In this document: piece after piece, positions 44,552 through 54,595 of the stretch
How positions within the stretch are numbered: the stretch's first letter is position 1
Layout: every line of letters starts with the position of its first letter
Assembly (NCBI GenBank): GCA_024400455.1
Contig: JAKSMU010000002.1
Location: forward strand, 1 to 64,000
From: Bacteroidales bacterium
Lineage (GTDB): Bacteria > Bacteroidota > Bacteroidia > Bacteroidales > F082
DNA length: 64,000 nt
Direction: 5' to 3'
Translations under genes and position numbers: made by a program
Notes under the pieces: generated by a model
Told to the model about the DNA's origin: nothing
The model's database searches: none
The model's input: the letters and a program-made list of their open reading frames with translations, nothing else

Positions 44552-45457
44552 TCAATCCAAGTTTTCTTTTCCCGTAGCTTTCATTTCGTCGATGACGCGA
44601 AGCAAATACTGACCGTATTCGTTCTTAATCATCGGCTGCGCAATCTGGCGCATTCTTTCTTCCGTAATCCAGCCCTTGCGATATGCGATGCCTTCCAAAC
44701 AGCCGACTTTCAGGCCCGTACGCTTTTCTATGACTTCGACAAAAGTAGAAGCCTCGCTCAGCGAATCGTGCGTTCCCGTGTCAAGCCAAGCGAAGCCGCG
44801 GCCCAAAGTCTGGACCTTCAGTTCGCCATCTTCCAAAAAGCGCTGGTTGACTGTTGTGATTTCCAATTCGCCACGTGCCGAAGGCTTGATAGTCTTTGCC
44901 ACACCGACAACTTTATTTGGATAGAAATACAATCCCACCACGGCATAATTGCTCTTCGGTTGCTTTGGCTTTTCTTCAATCGAAATGCAGTTGCCTTCCT
45001 TATCGAATTCGGCCACGCCGTAACGTTCCGGATCGGCAACCCAATAGCCGAAAACGGTAGCTTTCTTGTCTTCTTCGGCAGTGCGGACAGCTTCTTTCAG
45101 AAGTGTCGTGAAACCATTGCCGTAAAAGATGTTATCGCCCAAAACCAAGCATGCGCAATCGTCGCCGATGAATTTTTCACCGATGATGAATGCCTGCGCC
45201 AAACCATCAGGCGAAGGCTGTTCGGCATACTCGAAGTGAACACCATAGTCGGAGCCATCGCCAAGCAGACGCTTGAAACCTGGTAAATCCATTGGCGTCG
45301 ATATGATGAGAATATCACGGATTCCAGCCAACATCAAGGCTGAAATCGGATAGTAAACCATCGGTTTGTCGTAGATTGGAAGCATTTGTTTGCTTACACC
45401 CTTTGTGATAGGGTAAAGCCGTGTGCCGGATCCGCCGGCGAGAACGATGCCTTTCAT
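44552..45457 (-). CDS. rfbA: Glucose-1-phosphate thymidylyltransferase
   Basis: A 301-residue nucleotidyltransferase: [16 protein letters not shown] at the N-terminus, the [16 protein letters not shown] motif, and [19 protein letters not shown] near residue 160. It makes dTDP-glucose from glucose-1-phosphate and dTTP, the substrate of the adjacent RfbB. It starts 23 bp after galE. Confidence 0.95.
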   Translation of the reverse strand: MKGIVLAGGSGTRLYPITKGVSKQMLPIYDKPMVYYPISALMLAGIRDILIISTPMDLPGFKRLLGDGSDYGVHFEYAEQPSPDGLAQAFIIGEKFIGDDCACLVLGDNIFYGNGFTTLLKEAVRTAEEDKKATVFGYWVADPERYGVAEFDKEGNCISIEEKPKQPKSNYAVVGLYFYPNKVVGVAKTIKPSARGELEITTVNQRFLEDGELKVQTLGRGFAWLDTGTHDSLSEASTFVEVIEKRTGLKVGCLEGIAYRKGWITEERMRQIAQPMIKNEYGQYLLRVIDEMKATGKENLD

Positions 45458-45480
45458 ATTGTAATATTTTGATTTTCTAT

Positions 45481-46491
45481 TTAATACCCTTCCGGATTAT
45501 TTTTCTGCCAGTTCCAAGCGTCGCGGCACATTTCCTCAAGGCCGAACTGCGCTTTCCAGCCCAATTCCTTTTCGGCTTTGGCCGGATTGGAATAGCAAGT
45601 CGCAATGTCGCCCGCGCGGCGCGGCTTGATGCTGTAAGGAATGTCGACACCATTGACGCGAATGAAAGCCTTCACCAAATCGAGAACCGAATAACCGTGA
45701 CCCGTTCCAAGATTGTAAATACCTAAGCCACAATTCTTTTCAATGGCTTGCAAAGCTGCCACATGACCTTTTGCCAAATCAACAACGTGAATGTAATCGC
45801 GCACTCCCGTGCCATCTGGCGTGTCGTAATCGTTGCCGAAAACGCCCAATTCGGCGCGTTTTCCGACGGCTACCTGCGTGACGTATGGCATCAGATTGTT
45901 CGGAATGCCGTTTGGATTTTCACCAATCAAGCCGCTCGGATGCGCCCCGATAGGATTGAAATAGCGCAGCAAAACCACGTTCCATTCCTTGTCGGCTTTC
46001 TGCATGTCCATCATGATTTCCTCCAACATGCTTTTCGTCTGTCCGTAAGGATTCGTGCAATGGCCTTTGGGACATTCTTCCGTAATCGGGATGATGGCTG
46101 GGTCGCCGTAAACCGTTGCAGATGATGAAAATATAATGTTCTTGCAATTGTGTCTGCGCATCACATCCAAAAGCGTCAAAGTGCCGGAAATGTTGTTTTC
46201 GTAATATTCCAAAGGTTTTTCAACCGATTCACCGACGGCTTTCAATCCGGCAAAATGAATGCAAGCATCGAATTGATGGGCTTCCATCACCTTATTGAGG
46301 CCTTCCCTGTCGCGGATGTCGACTTCATAAAATGGAATTTCCTTGCCTATGATTTGCGCTACACGCGCCAATGATTTTCTGTTTGAATTGCAAAGATTGT
46401 CAACGACAACCGTCTCATGTCCAGCATGATGCAACTCTATTAACGTATGCGTGCCAATGAATCCGGCGCCTCCGGTAACTAATATTTTCAT
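45481..46491 (-). CDS. galE: UDP-glucose 4-epimerase
   Basis: A 336-residue [17 protein letters not shown] at the N-terminus, [10 protein letters not shown] near residue 123, [11 protein letters not shown] near residue 148 (YxxxK) and [16 protein letters not shown] near residue 176, which is the GalE signature. It interconverts UDP-Glc and UDP-Gal (possibly the N-acetyl forms). Its start overlaps the stop of the upstream DNA methyltransferase by 4 bp. Confidence 0.94.
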   Translation of the reverse strand: MKILVTGGAGFIGTHTLIELHHAGHETVVVDNLCNSNRKSLARVAQIIGKEIPFYEVDIRDREGLNKVMEAHQFDACIHFAGLKAVGESVEKPLEYYENNISGTLTLLDVMRRHNCKNIIFSSSATVYGDPAIIPITEECPKGHCTNPYGQTKSMLEEIMMDMQKADKEWNVVLLRYFNPIGAHPSGLIGENPNGIPNNLMPYVTQVAVGKRAELGVFGNDYDTPDGTGVRDYIHVVDLAKGHVAALQAIEKNCGLGIYNLGTGHGYSVLDLVKAFIRVNGVDIPYSIKPRRAGDIATCYSNPAKAEKELGWKAQFGLEEMCRDAWNWQKNNPEGY

Positions 46492-48092
46492 AACTTGATT
46501 TGATACAAATTGTAAATAAATTCGTCGATAGCCGAGATGTATTGTTCATCGCCAGCCAACACCTTGTCAACCATCGCACTTAATGCTTGGTCTTGCTCAG
46601 CCGTGATTTTCGGGAAAGGCAAGCTCATCAGGTTGCTTTTCAGAATCTTGACATCATCGTAACGTTTCGTGTAATAGAAATTGAAAAGCTCTGAATTTAA
46701 GAATGCCAATACCGTTTTGATACTCATGCCTTTTACTTCCGGAATGAGAATGTTTGCACTATTCAGGAATAAACGCTGCTCGTTGTCGTAAGTGAAGCAA
46801 AGATGACTCGAAATGAACTTGTAGACAAGCTTTTCAGGTGCGCGGTAAAATTCTTCCTTGGCGCATTGCTGAAAACCAGCACGGTCGAACTTAATGTATT
46901 TTTCGGCAGACAAAAGCTTATATTTCCGAATGTTCTTGCCTGTATAAATCGGTTCTAAACCCTTGCTTTTCTTGTCTTTAAGTTTCTGCTCGTTGTTACC
47001 TGTAATGATGCCCAAAGCAAACTGGCTGTGCGACAAATCATCGTTGCGGAAGTTGTCCATTTTTGCCAAAATCTCCTTTTCGTGTTGCGTCAATATCGGC
47101 AATGCACATTCCATTTTGTGCTGTTTTCCAATGGCTTTCGAGCTGACGGAGAGACTCACAAAATCGGTAAAGACGCCTTTGAAACGGTCATCGAACAACT
47201 GTAAATCCTCCACACAAGCGTTTTCCATTACAAACTGACGGAAGTCAGCGTGGCGTTTGATTTTCAGCAACGAAGTCGGCAAAAGGAATTTCATAATGCC
47301 TGTTTCCTTGAGCAAAGGCAGCGAATGGCTGAAAAACGTTGAGGCACGCTCCTCGTTATTATGATGACGGTCGATGCCCCAAGGCGGATTCGTGACGATG
47401 AAATCAAATTTCTGATTGCCCAATGCCGTCTGTGCATGTTTCAAAAAATCAAGCAGATAGACTTGCGGATAAAGTGTTGAATCCTCAAATTTCGACATTA
47501 AGTTCGCCTTGGCAATCATGATGGCAATCGGGTCATTGTCGAAGCCGAAAAGCTGTTCGGGCTTGGCGTTTTCGAGCATCATCAGGAAGATACCGCTGCC
47601 GCAGCAAGGGTCAAGGAAAATGGACTTGTGGTCGAGATAGAGATTGGAAAGCATCTTGCTGACAATCATCGGATTGGTGTAATACAAACCCGTGAGAATG
47701 CGCTGACCTTCAGCCGTAAGCGACTGATAAACAAAGCCAATCCAATCGTCTTGACGGTTTTTCAAAATCTGTCGCGGAATGTTGACATCAATTCTCTGAC
47801 AATCAGAATATTCCTCTAAAAAACGGTTTTTGTTTTCGGGGCAAACCTTGTTCTGCTCGATTTTTGCAACACATAGGCTGAAAATCAAGTCCTTCATCGG
47901 GTAATCGTTTTCCTTCAACTGCTCGACAAAACGCGGCAAACTACGCGCTGTGACATAGCCTTCAGGCGTGATGGTTTTCTGCGAGCGACTTTTGTTTGCA
48001 CGTCGCGTAAGTCGCTCGTTTTTAGAACCTTTTAGTTTGTCCCAATTGCGCCGTGTGGCGTCTGAAATAAGTAAATCTTTGGTTTTCGACAT
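46488..48092 (-). CDS. N6-adenine DNA methyltransferase (TaqI/Eco57I-like), orphan
   Basis: A 534-residue gamma-type amino-methyltransferase. SAM-binding motif DPCCGSG at 161-167, catalytic NPPW at 235-238. The C-terminal part (about 350-530) with GKNIRKYK and the final LMSLPFPKI stretch resembles TaqI-like target-recognition domains. The 130-residue N-terminus is helical and basic without a visible PD-(D/E)xK nuclease motif, and no nuclease gene is nearby, so it looks like an orphan methylase; a type IIG enzyme cannot be fully excluded. It overlaps galE by 4 bp (ATGA). ATG 48090-48092 is preferred (AGAAGG upstream); an ATG at 48119 is possible. Confidence 0.82.
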   Translation of the reverse strand: MSKTKDLLISDATRRNWDKLKGSKNERLTRRANKSRSQKTITPEGYVTARSLPRFVEQLKENDYPMKDLIFSLCVAKIEQNKVCPENKNRFLEEYSDCQRIDVNIPRQILKNRQDDWIGFVYQSLTAEGQRILTGLYYTNPMIVSKMLSNLYLDHKSIFLDPCCGSGIFLMMLENAKPEQLFGFDNDPIAIMIAKANLMSKFEDSTLYPQVYLLDFLKHAQTALGNQKFDFIVTNPPWGIDRHHNNEERASTFFSHSLPLLKETGIMKFLLPTSLLKIKRHADFRQFVMENACVEDLQLFDDRFKGVFTDFVSLSVSSKAIGKQHKMECALPILTQHEKEILAKMDNFRNDDLSHSQFALGIITGNNEQKLKDKKSKGLEPIYTGKNIRKYKLLSAEKYIKFDRAGFQQCAKEEFYRAPEKLVYKFISSHLCFTYDNEQRLFLNSANILIPEVKGMSIKTVLAFLNSELFNFYYTKRYDDVKILKSNLMSLPFPKITAEQDQALSAMVDKVLAGDEQYISAIDEFIYNLYQIKL

Positions 48093-48191
48093 AATAATGC
48101 TTCGCCTTCTAAGTCCCATTGCAAAGGCGCAAGGAACCTCAAAAAAACTGTTTAGAAAGCCTTAATCCGAGTGGATTTTGTATATACGCCA

Positions 48192-48199
48192 CAAAAATA
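48192..48199 (-). promoter_or_regulatory. -7 element for the methyltransferase-galE-rfbAB run
   Basis: Minus-strand TATTTTTG, exact TAnnTTTG, about 100 bases before the ATG at 48092. Confidence 0.5.
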
Positions 48200-48273
48200 G
48201 GAAATTATGAGAATTAATTATACTTGCAAAACGTTTATTTTTTCAAAAAAGACACAAATTTCTACCAAAACCG

Positions 48274-48281
48274 TACCTTTG
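48274..48281 (+). promoter_or_regulatory. -7 element for tsaB, setting its start codon
   Basis: TACCTTTG, exact TAnnTTTG, 17 bases before the ATG at 48299. It lies inside the longer open frame from 48224, ruling that start out. Confidence 0.65.
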
Positions 48282-48298
48282 CGGCAAATTTCATCATC

Positions 48299-48994
48299 AT
48301 GATACTCTGTTTGGAAACCGCCACGCCCGTTTGTTCGGTGGCACTCAACGATGGCAACAAGACTTTGGCTCAGCGCGAATGTACGGGTCAAAATGCACAT
48401 TCTGAAAAGATTACGATATTCATTAAGGAAGTTCTGGACGAAGTCGGCGTTGGTTACGACCAGCTTGATGCCGTGGCCGTGAGCATGGGACCGGGTTCCT
48501 ACACGGGCTTGCGCATCGGCGTGAGCACCGCCAAGGGCGTTTGCTATGCTGCCGACCGCAAACTGATGGCTGTCGACACTTTGCAGGCCATGGCTTACGG
48601 GATGCACCAGCAACTGGCCGACCGTCTGCAACCTAACGACTTGCTGATTCCCATGATCGATGCCCGCCGCATGGAAGTCTACGCCTCCATTTTCGATGCC
48701 AACCTGAATAAAATTCAAGACACGGCAGCCTTGGTCATTGACGAGCATAGTTTTGAGGATTTGCTCAGCGACCACCGCATCTGGCTTTTCGGCGACGGCG
48801 CTCCGAAACTTGAAAAAGTGTTTGGCGGTAACGAAAAAGTGCAGATTGTCAATGGTTTCACGCCTTCAGCAGCCTATATGGCTCCATTGGTTGACAAAGC
48901 TTTACAGGAAAACCAATTTGTCGATGTGGCGTATTTTGAGCCATTCTATCTGAAAGACTTCGTGGCAGGAAAGCCGCATGTAAAAGGGTTGTAA
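48299..48994 (+). CDS. tsaB: tRNA threonylcarbamoyladenosine protein TsaB
   Basis: A 231-residue ASKHA-fold protein starting MILCLETATPVCSVAL, the standard TsaB N-terminus, with VSMGPGSYTGLRIGV near residue 63 as the family signature and IDARRMEVYA near residue 121. It works with TsaD and TsaE to add t6A37 to ANN-decoding tRNAs. The stop codon is directly followed by the ATG of the M28 peptidase, so the two share a transcript. Confidence 0.93.
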   Translation: MILCLETATPVCSVALNDGNKTLAQRECTGQNAHSEKITIFIKEVLDEVGVGYDQLDAVAVSMGPGSYTGLRIGVSTAKGVCYAADRKLMAVDTLQAMAYGMHQQLADRLQPNDLLIPMIDARRMEVYASIFDANLNKIQDTAALVIDEHSFEDLLSDHRIWLFGDGAPKLEKVFGGNEKVQIVNGFTPSAAYMAPLVDKALQENQFVDVAYFEPFYLKDFVAGKPHVKGL

Positions 48995-50212
48995 ATGAAT
49001 AAATTACATCTATTAATCATCATCGTTTTCCTGAGTAATTTTGCCTTTGCGCAGGCACCTCATATTTATGAACACACCTATCCGGCGGTGACGGAAGAAA
49101 ATCCGCAAATCCGCGCTTTGATGGATAAGGTTTCCATCGACAGCCTCACAACTACAATCGAACATTTATCATCTTATCACACAAGGCGTTACGACAGCCA
49201 AATGATTTACGAAGTGCAGGATTGGCTTTTCGACACTTATCAGTCAATAGGCCTCGATTCGGTTTACAGGCACGATTTCAAATTGCAAAACTTGAGCATC
49301 ACCGAAACGGGCGACAACATCATCGGCATTCAGTGGGGCACGAAATATCCGAATGAGTTTGTGGTGTGTGGCGCGCACTACGATTCCTACAATTGGGACG
49401 GCTACGACCCCGACACCATTTTTGCGCCGGGCGCAGATGACAACGCCACGGGCTGCGCAGGCATTTTGGAAACAGCGAAAATCCTAAGCCGTTGTTCCTT
49501 TGACCGCTCCATTCTGTATTGCGCCTGGTGTGCCGAGGAATGTGGTCTGCTTGGCAGTGCCGCATTCGCCAAGGATTGCGCTGAGCAAAGAATGGACATT
49601 GTGGGTTATTTCAATATGGACATGAACGGCTATTTGGAGGAAGGTTCCGACATTCACGTGCATTTGATGTACACCACGCAGGATTCCACTTTTGCCGATT
49701 ATTTCTACGGTTTTTGCCACGCCTATTATCCCGAAATGCCCATTCGGCAGGCTTGGCTTGAGGGCGGCGACAGCGACTATTCCTCGTTCAACCGCAACGG
49801 TTATCCGGCTTTGCATCCCTTCGAAGATGTTCATGCCTCCTCGCCTTTCATTCATTCAAGATTGGATGTCATGGGCCTGAGTGTCAATAATATGGAACAA
49901 TCCAAACGCTTTGCCGAACTGAATTTGGGCGCCGTGGCAACCTTGGCGGGCATCAACAATGCCGCGGTTGAAGAAACCGTGGTGCAAGAAATCACCGTGT
50001 TTCCAAACCCTGCATCCGACAGGATTAATATCAAGGCGGAAGGATTGCAAAACGTTACGGTTTACGACATGATGGGGCAGAAAATCGTTTTCTGTCCAGC
50101 ATCATCCGATGATTTCGCAATGGATGTGAATGGTTTTAAATCAGGATTGTATCTGTTTGCTGTTCAGTTGAAAAACGGTCAAACAGCAACGCAATCCGTC
50201 ATCATTCGATAG
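48995..50212 (+). CDS. M28-family metallopeptidase with T9SS sorting domain
   Basis: A 405-residue secreted aminopeptidase-like enzyme. Signal peptide to about residue 20 (ending FAQ). M28 zinc residues are visible: CGAHYDSYN (His), PGADDNATG (Asp), AEECGLLGS (catalytic Glu and ligand Glu), FNMDMNGY (Asp) and FIHSRLD (His). The last 80 residues are a type A T9SS sorting domain starting VFPNPASDRI. It is likely exported to the surface or medium. The ATG follows the tsaB stop without a gap; its 3' end overlaps the convergent DUF748 gene by 11 bp. Confidence 0.9.
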   Translation: MNKLHLLIIIVFLSNFAFAQAPHIYEHTYPAVTEENPQIRALMDKVSIDSLTTTIEHLSSYHTRRYDSQMIYEVQDWLFDTYQSIGLDSVYRHDFKLQNLSITETGDNIIGIQWGTKYPNEFVVCGAHYDSYNWDGYDPDTIFAPGADDNATGCAGILETAKILSRCSFDRSILYCAWCAEECGLLGSAAFAKDCAEQRMDIVGYFNMDMNGYLEEGSDIHVHLMYTTQDSTFADYFYGFCHAYYPEMPIRQAWLEGGDSDYSSFNRNGYPALHPFEDVHASSPFIHSRLDVMGLSVNNMEQSKRFAELNLGAVATLAGINNAAVEETVVQEITVFPNPASDRINIKAEGLQNVTVYDMMGQKIVFCPASSDDFAMDVNGFKSGLYLFAVQLKNGQTATQSVIIR

Positions 50213-52547
50213 TATCTGTCACAAATTCGAATTCATTTTCCGTTTCAGTGCCTTCAACGGTCACTAAGTAACGGGAATCTTTCCTATGCATTTTCAAGGT
50301 GGCCAAATCGGCGATGAACACATTGATTTGTTCCATCGGAACACCTTTTGTCTGATTCAAATACTTGATCAAAAGGGCATTGCGCTTGTCCATAATGCCG
50401 TTCAGCAACTGTGCGGAACTCTCTTCATAATGTTTCACGGCGACTTTATCCAAATCGTGGGATTTCACCTTATTGCCATCGTTAAACTGAGCAGCAAAAG
50501 CAAGCAAGTTATCATCTTTATCGCTGATGTTCTTGATGTCGGTATTGGTCAGTAAATCAATGAATCTGGCATTTTGGTCAGGATGTTGCGAAAGGTAGAA
50601 ATCACGTTTCAGTTGCGCTACCGAAAGCAGTTTGATTGCCTTTTCGTAGTTTTCTTGCAACTCAAAATTGACTTTCATCTCGGAATGTGAAAGCAAAGTG
50701 GAAGCCACTTCATCCAATTGCGAATAATCGGCAGCAGCGAAATCACTGGCAGTCAAATCGATAGGCATAAAGAACTTGTCATCATCTTTCGAAAGGAAAG
50801 AGAATGGAGCCGCTACAACTTTCAGCATCAGACTGCCAAGAACCTGGAAAATGGCCTTCTTATAAGAAAATTCAGGATCGTTGATGTTGCCCGAAACCGG
50901 CAGTTCCAATTCAACTTTATGGTCTTTGTCGGTAAGACAATAAATACCTAACTTCAACGGTATCTTCTTCATTTCCGGCTCATAATCCTTAATACGGTCA
51001 CCGACCACAGGATCAGCCAATTGCAACTTGTTGATGCCTTTCAGTTCGCCGCCTTCAATAACATTCTGGCTCTCAAAGGCTAAAGTGCCGTTTTCGAGCG
51101 GGAAACCTAACATCTTGATGCAGTATGGCGAAAAATCGCTGAGTTTCAAGTTGCGCAAAGTCAAAGTCAAGTTATGGTCGTTGAGGCTGCGGACATTGCC
51201 TTTCCAGAAAGCTTTCAGTTCACCGAGTTTGTTCAGTTTCGCGCTGAGCATCATGGAGTTAAAGCCGTCCATATTGAAATCTCGCGATTTGACATAAAGG
51301 TCTTCCACTTCGTAATGGAAAGGTTCTGGCAAAGTGTTGTCTTCGTAAATAAGGTCAATATCAGCCAGTTGCAAATCATCGACAATGATACGGTAAGGCG
51401 TTTTGTCTTCCAAAGTCGCTTGATCAAGGAAGACCGTATCGGTTGTAATTTGCTCAACCAAAGTGTCGACAAACTCTTCGGTCGATTCCATCGTAAGGTT
51501 GTCGAAAATGGTATGGCCATTCTGGTCAATGATGTATTGGGTACGAATACCATGCAATGCGAGACGGTTCAGTTCCAGCTCCTTGTCGAAGGCGCTGAAA
51601 TGTCTGACATCCACATCGATAGTGTCAATCACACCCAACTGATGACCATATAAATCCTGTGCGGAAATGTCCCACAATCTGACGAAACCATTGAGGTCGA
51701 ATTCCAAAATATGGTCGGTCAGACCCTCAGCATTCAAGTCAAGCGAGGCTTTACCCTTGATGGAATCCAGAGCCATTTCGTTTTTCAGATAAGGTTCAAA
51801 AATTGGAATGTTAAGGTCGCTGATTTTCAAGTTAAGTTTATAACTTTCAGCGTTTTCCGACAACTTAACCTGCGTGTGCATTTTGCCGCCATCAGGCAGG
51901 TTCAAATCGAGTCCGACATTGGAATTGAGCGTTGTCAAATCAATGTATGGAATGTTCAGGGCAATGTTGCGCAAAGCAATGTCGCTGCCGAGTTGCACAT
52001 CGTTGTAACGAATAATGCTTTTCGAAAGGTTGATGTCATTGAAAATCAGGCCGAAATTGGAAGAACTTTCTTTTTCTTCCTTTGGCTCGTCGGAAGCGAA
52101 GTGATTGATTAAGGAAGTGAAATTGAAGATGGAATCGTTTTGAATCACATTGACATTCAGACCTTCAAGATTCAAATAATTAACCCACAGACGATTGTCA
52201 AGCAAGTCACGCATTTTGATGTCGGTCTTGAAATTATCAAAACTGACGAAAGATGTCTTGGCATCATCTTCATACAAAGTGACGCCACCCAGATTGACAC
52301 TTCCCGCCAACAGATTGATGCGCAATCGGTCGATAGTCAACTCACGGCCAATGAGTTCCGTGTCGTGCTTCTCGACATACCATTTGGCAATTGGCGAAAC
52401 GAACAACAGCACGGCTAAGACCAAGCCTACAACAATTCCAAGAATGGTAAGCAAAATCTTGCGACCGATATGCTTACGTTTCTTTACGGGTTTTTCCGAT
52501 TCTACAGTTTCAACAGTTTTTTCACTGTCCTCAATGTTTTCACTCAT
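50202..52547 (-). CDS. DUF748/AsmA-like inner-membrane-anchored protein
   Basis: A 781-residue protein with a charged N-terminus, one membrane helix (about 30-52, ILLTILGIVVGLVLAVLLF) and a long periplasmic part of repeating beta-strands. The phrase IGRELTIDRLRINLLAGSVNLGGV after the helix and the late block around residues 500-600 fit the DUF748 group of AsmA-like bridge proteins. AsmA-like proteins are thought to carry lipids between membranes; that role here is inference. It overlaps folB by 4 bp. Confidence 0.78.
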   Translation of the reverse strand: MSENIEDSEKTVETVESEKPVKKRKHIGRKILLTILGIVVGLVLAVLLFVSPIAKWYVEKHDTELIGRELTIDRLRINLLAGSVNLGGVTLYEDDAKTSFVSFDNFKTDIKMRDLLDNRLWVNYLNLEGLNVNVIQNDSIFNFTSLINHFASDEPKEEKESSSNFGLIFNDINLSKSIIRYNDVQLGSDIALRNIALNIPYIDLTTLNSNVGLDLNLPDGGKMHTQVKLSENAESYKLNLKISDLNIPIFEPYLKNEMALDSIKGKASLDLNAEGLTDHILEFDLNGFVRLWDISAQDLYGHQLGVIDTIDVDVRHFSAFDKELELNRLALHGIRTQYIIDQNGHTIFDNLTMESTEEFVDTLVEQITTDTVFLDQATLEDKTPYRIIVDDLQLADIDLIYEDNTLPEPFHYEVEDLYVKSRDFNMDGFNSMMLSAKLNKLGELKAFWKGNVRSLNDHNLTLTLRNLKLSDFSPYCIKMLGFPLENGTLAFESQNVIEGGELKGINKLQLADPVVGDRIKDYEPEMKKIPLKLGIYCLTDKDHKVELELPVSGNINDPEFSYKKAIFQVLGSLMLKVVAAPFSFLSKDDDKFFMPIDLTASDFAAADYSQLDEVASTLLSHSEMKVNFELQENYEKAIKLLSVAQLKRDFYLSQHPDQNARFIDLLTNTDIKNISDKDDNLLAFAAQFNDGNKVKSHDLDKVAVKHYEESSAQLLNGIMDKRNALLIKYLNQTKGVPMEQINVFIADLATLKMHRKDSRYLVTVEGTETENEFEFVTDTIE

Positions 52548-52888
52548 ATTTCGACTGATACTGATTTCATTTTTCCACCCAAAGGCGGGTTGAGTTTTCT
52601 GACTTTCACCCTCACCTGTTCGACAGAAGGATACTCTTTTAAAACCGCCGTCTTGATGCGATAAGCTACATTTTCAAGCAGTTTCGACGGGATGTTCATC
52701 TCCCTTTTCACGGTAAGATACACCTCGGCATAGTTGACCGTTTCGTCGAGATTGTCGCTTTTTTCGGCATTTGCCGTGTCGACCGTCATCTCCAAATCGA
52801 CCTGAAACCAAGTGCCCACCTTGCGCTCCTCCACGAAGCAGCCATGATGGGCGTAGAATTCCATTCCTTCTATCGTTATCTTTGACAT
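52544..52888 (-). CDS. folB: Dihydroneopterin aldolase
   Basis: A 114-residue FolB: ITIEGMEFYAHHGCFVEER at the start, conserved Glu/Lys region in NYAEVYLTVKREM, and the final KLNPPLGGKMKSVSVEI strand. It cleaves dihydroneopterin to the pterin aldehyde precursor of folate. The start overlaps nothing; the stop overlaps the DUF748 start (ATGA), and gltX ends 21 bp upstream. Confidence 0.92.
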   Translation of the reverse strand: MSKITIEGMEFYAHHGCFVEERKVGTWFQVDLEMTVDTANAEKSDNLDETVNYAEVYLTVKREMNIPSKLLENVAYRIKTAVLKEYPSVEQVRVKVRKLNPPLGGKMKSVSVEI

Positions 52889-52909
52889 TTTCTTTGCTTT
52901 TGGCTGTTA

Positions 52910-54427
52910 TTATCCCAAAACCTTCACTCCCGCATCAATGCGCTTCAAGGCTTCTTCCTTGCCGAGCAATGCGAGGATTTCGTGGATGTGTGGTCCCTTG
53001 CCGGCACCTACGAGCATGAGACGCAAACCGTTCATAACCAAACCCATATTGAGTTCATTGCCCGTAATCCAGTCGTTCAAAGCCTTGTCGATGTTCTCAG
53101 CGGTGAAATCTTCGATTCCGTTGATAAATTCGGCGGCTGTTTTCATCATTTCGGCTGAATTTTCCTTCCAGCGCTTCTTGACAGTCACTTCATCGTAAGT
53201 GGTTGGAGCCTCAAAGAAGAAGAAACTCTGATCCCACAATTCTTTGACGAAGTTCACTCTATCTTTCACTAAACCAGCTACCTTGATGGCAAAATCAAGG
53301 TTAACATCAATGTCCTTTTCAGCTTTCAGCCAAGCCTGATAATCTTTGCCGACCTCCTCTTCCGACTTGCGCATCAGCCATTCGTGGTTAAACCACTTGG
53401 TCTTTTCAACATTGAATTTTGCACCGCTCTTGCTGCAACGGTCGAGTGAGAAAGCGTCAATAAGTTCTTCCATCGTGAAGATTTCCTGCTCGGTGCCTGG
53501 ATTCCAACCCAGCAAAGCCAACATATTGATGAAAGCTTCCGGATAGTAGCCCGACTGCTTGTAGCCCGATGCTGTGTCGCCAGTTTTCGGATCGACCCAA
53601 TACATTGGGAAAACAGGGAAACCAAGGCGATCGCCATCGCGTTTGCTGAGTTTGCCGTTGCCATCAGGTTTCAGCAATAATGGCAGGTGAGCAAACTGTG
53701 GTGCTTCCCAACCAAAAGCCTCGTACAACATAACGTGCAAAGGCATGGAAGGCAGCCATTCTTCACCACGGATGACGTGAGAAATCTTCATCAAATGGTC
53801 GTCGACGATGTTGGCCAAATGATAGGTCGGCATTCCGTCAGACTTAAAGAGAACCTTATCGTCAAGAGTGTTGGTCTGCACGTGGACTTCACCACGAATC
53901 AAGTCGTGCATGACGATTTCGCGGTTCTCCGGAATCTTGAAACGCACGGTGTAAGGTGTGCCGTTATTTATCAAGGTTTCAACTTCTTCTTTGCTCATTG
54001 TCAAACTATTGCGGAGATATTTACGGCTTTCGCAATTGTAGATGAAAGTCTCTTTCTTAGCTTCGGCTTCCTTGCGGTATTTGTCGAGTTCCTCGGCAGT
54101 ATCGAAAGCAATGTAGGCGCAACCTTTTTCAAGAAGTTCGTCGCTGTATTGCTTATAAAGGTGCTTGCGGTTGCTCTGTTTGTAAGGGCCATATTCGCCG
54201 CCGACATAGTCGCTTTCGTCGAACTTAATGCCGCACCAATCCAATGATTTCACAATATAATCCTCTGCGCCAGGCACGAAACGGGTCTGGTCGGTGTCCT
54301 CGATGCGGAGGATCATCTTGCCGCCGTTCTTCTTGGCAAACAGATAGTTGTATAAAGCCGTTCTAACGCCCCCAATGTGCAAAGGTCCGGTCGGACTTGG
54401 GGCAAATCTTACTCTTACTTCTTTCAT
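52910..54427 (-). CDS. gltX: Glutamyl-tRNA synthetase
   Basis: A 505-residue class I synthetase: [20 protein letters not shown] near the N-terminus (HIGH-type motif HIGG) and GKLSKRDG near residue 245 (KMSKS-type). Length and motifs fit bacterial GluRS. The ATG at 54425-54427 is chosen because the frame upstream crosses the promoter at 54479-54486. It heads the gltX-folB-DUF748 run. Confidence 0.96.
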   Translation of the reverse strand: MKEVRVRFAPSPTGPLHIGGVRTALYNYLFAKKNGGKMILRIEDTDQTRFVPGAEDYIVKSLDWCGIKFDESDYVGGEYGPYKQSNRKHLYKQYSDELLEKGCAYIAFDTAEELDKYRKEAEAKKETFIYNCESRKYLRNSLTMSKEEVETLINNGTPYTVRFKIPENREIVMHDLIRGEVHVQTNTLDDKVLFKSDGMPTYHLANIVDDHLMKISHVIRGEEWLPSMPLHVMLYEAFGWEAPQFAHLPLLLKPDGNGKLSKRDGDRLGFPVFPMYWVDPKTGDTASGYKQSGYYPEAFINMLALLGWNPGTEQEIFTMEELIDAFSLDRCSKSGAKFNVEKTKWFNHEWLMRKSEEEVGKDYQAWLKAEKDIDVNLDFAIKVAGLVKDRVNFVKELWDQSFFFFEAPTTYDEVTVKKRWKENSAEMMKTAAEFINGIEDFTAENIDKALNDWITGNELNMGLVMNGLRLMLVGAGKGPHIHEILALLGKEEALKRIDAGVKVLG

Positions 54428-54478
54428 TATGTTGAATTGTTTGTTGTTTAATCGTTTAATTGTTGTTGGAATAAGCGG

Positions 54479-54486
54479 CAAAAATA
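54479..54486 (-). promoter_or_regulatory. -7 element for gltX
   Basis: Minus-strand TATTTTTG, exact TAnnTTTG, 51 bases before the gltX ATG. Confidence 0.6.
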
Positions 54487-54531
54487 CGCAAATATTTGAT
54501 TGATAGTGAAATATTTTGTTGCAAAAAAAGA

Positions 54532-54569
54532 GCCGGTGACTACAGCTGACATTTGCCATAGTCATCGGC
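54532..54569 (-). terminator. Terminator after the second TonB receptor
   Basis: Stem GCCGGTGACTA/TAGTCATCGGC (11 bp, one G-U) with 16-nt loop, followed on the minus strand by CT7. Confidence 0.8.
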
Positions 54570-54595
54570 CATTAAATAGAGAGTTTTGGTATGGT

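Noticed and set aside
43555..45286. Long plus-strand open frames (314 and 279 codons).
   Set aside because: They are antisense to rfbB and rfbA, which are unmistakable; their translations show no family pattern.
48224..48298. Longer start for tsaB.
   Set aside because: The TACCTTTG promoter at 48274 lies inside the extension, and TsaB proteins start at MILCLET.
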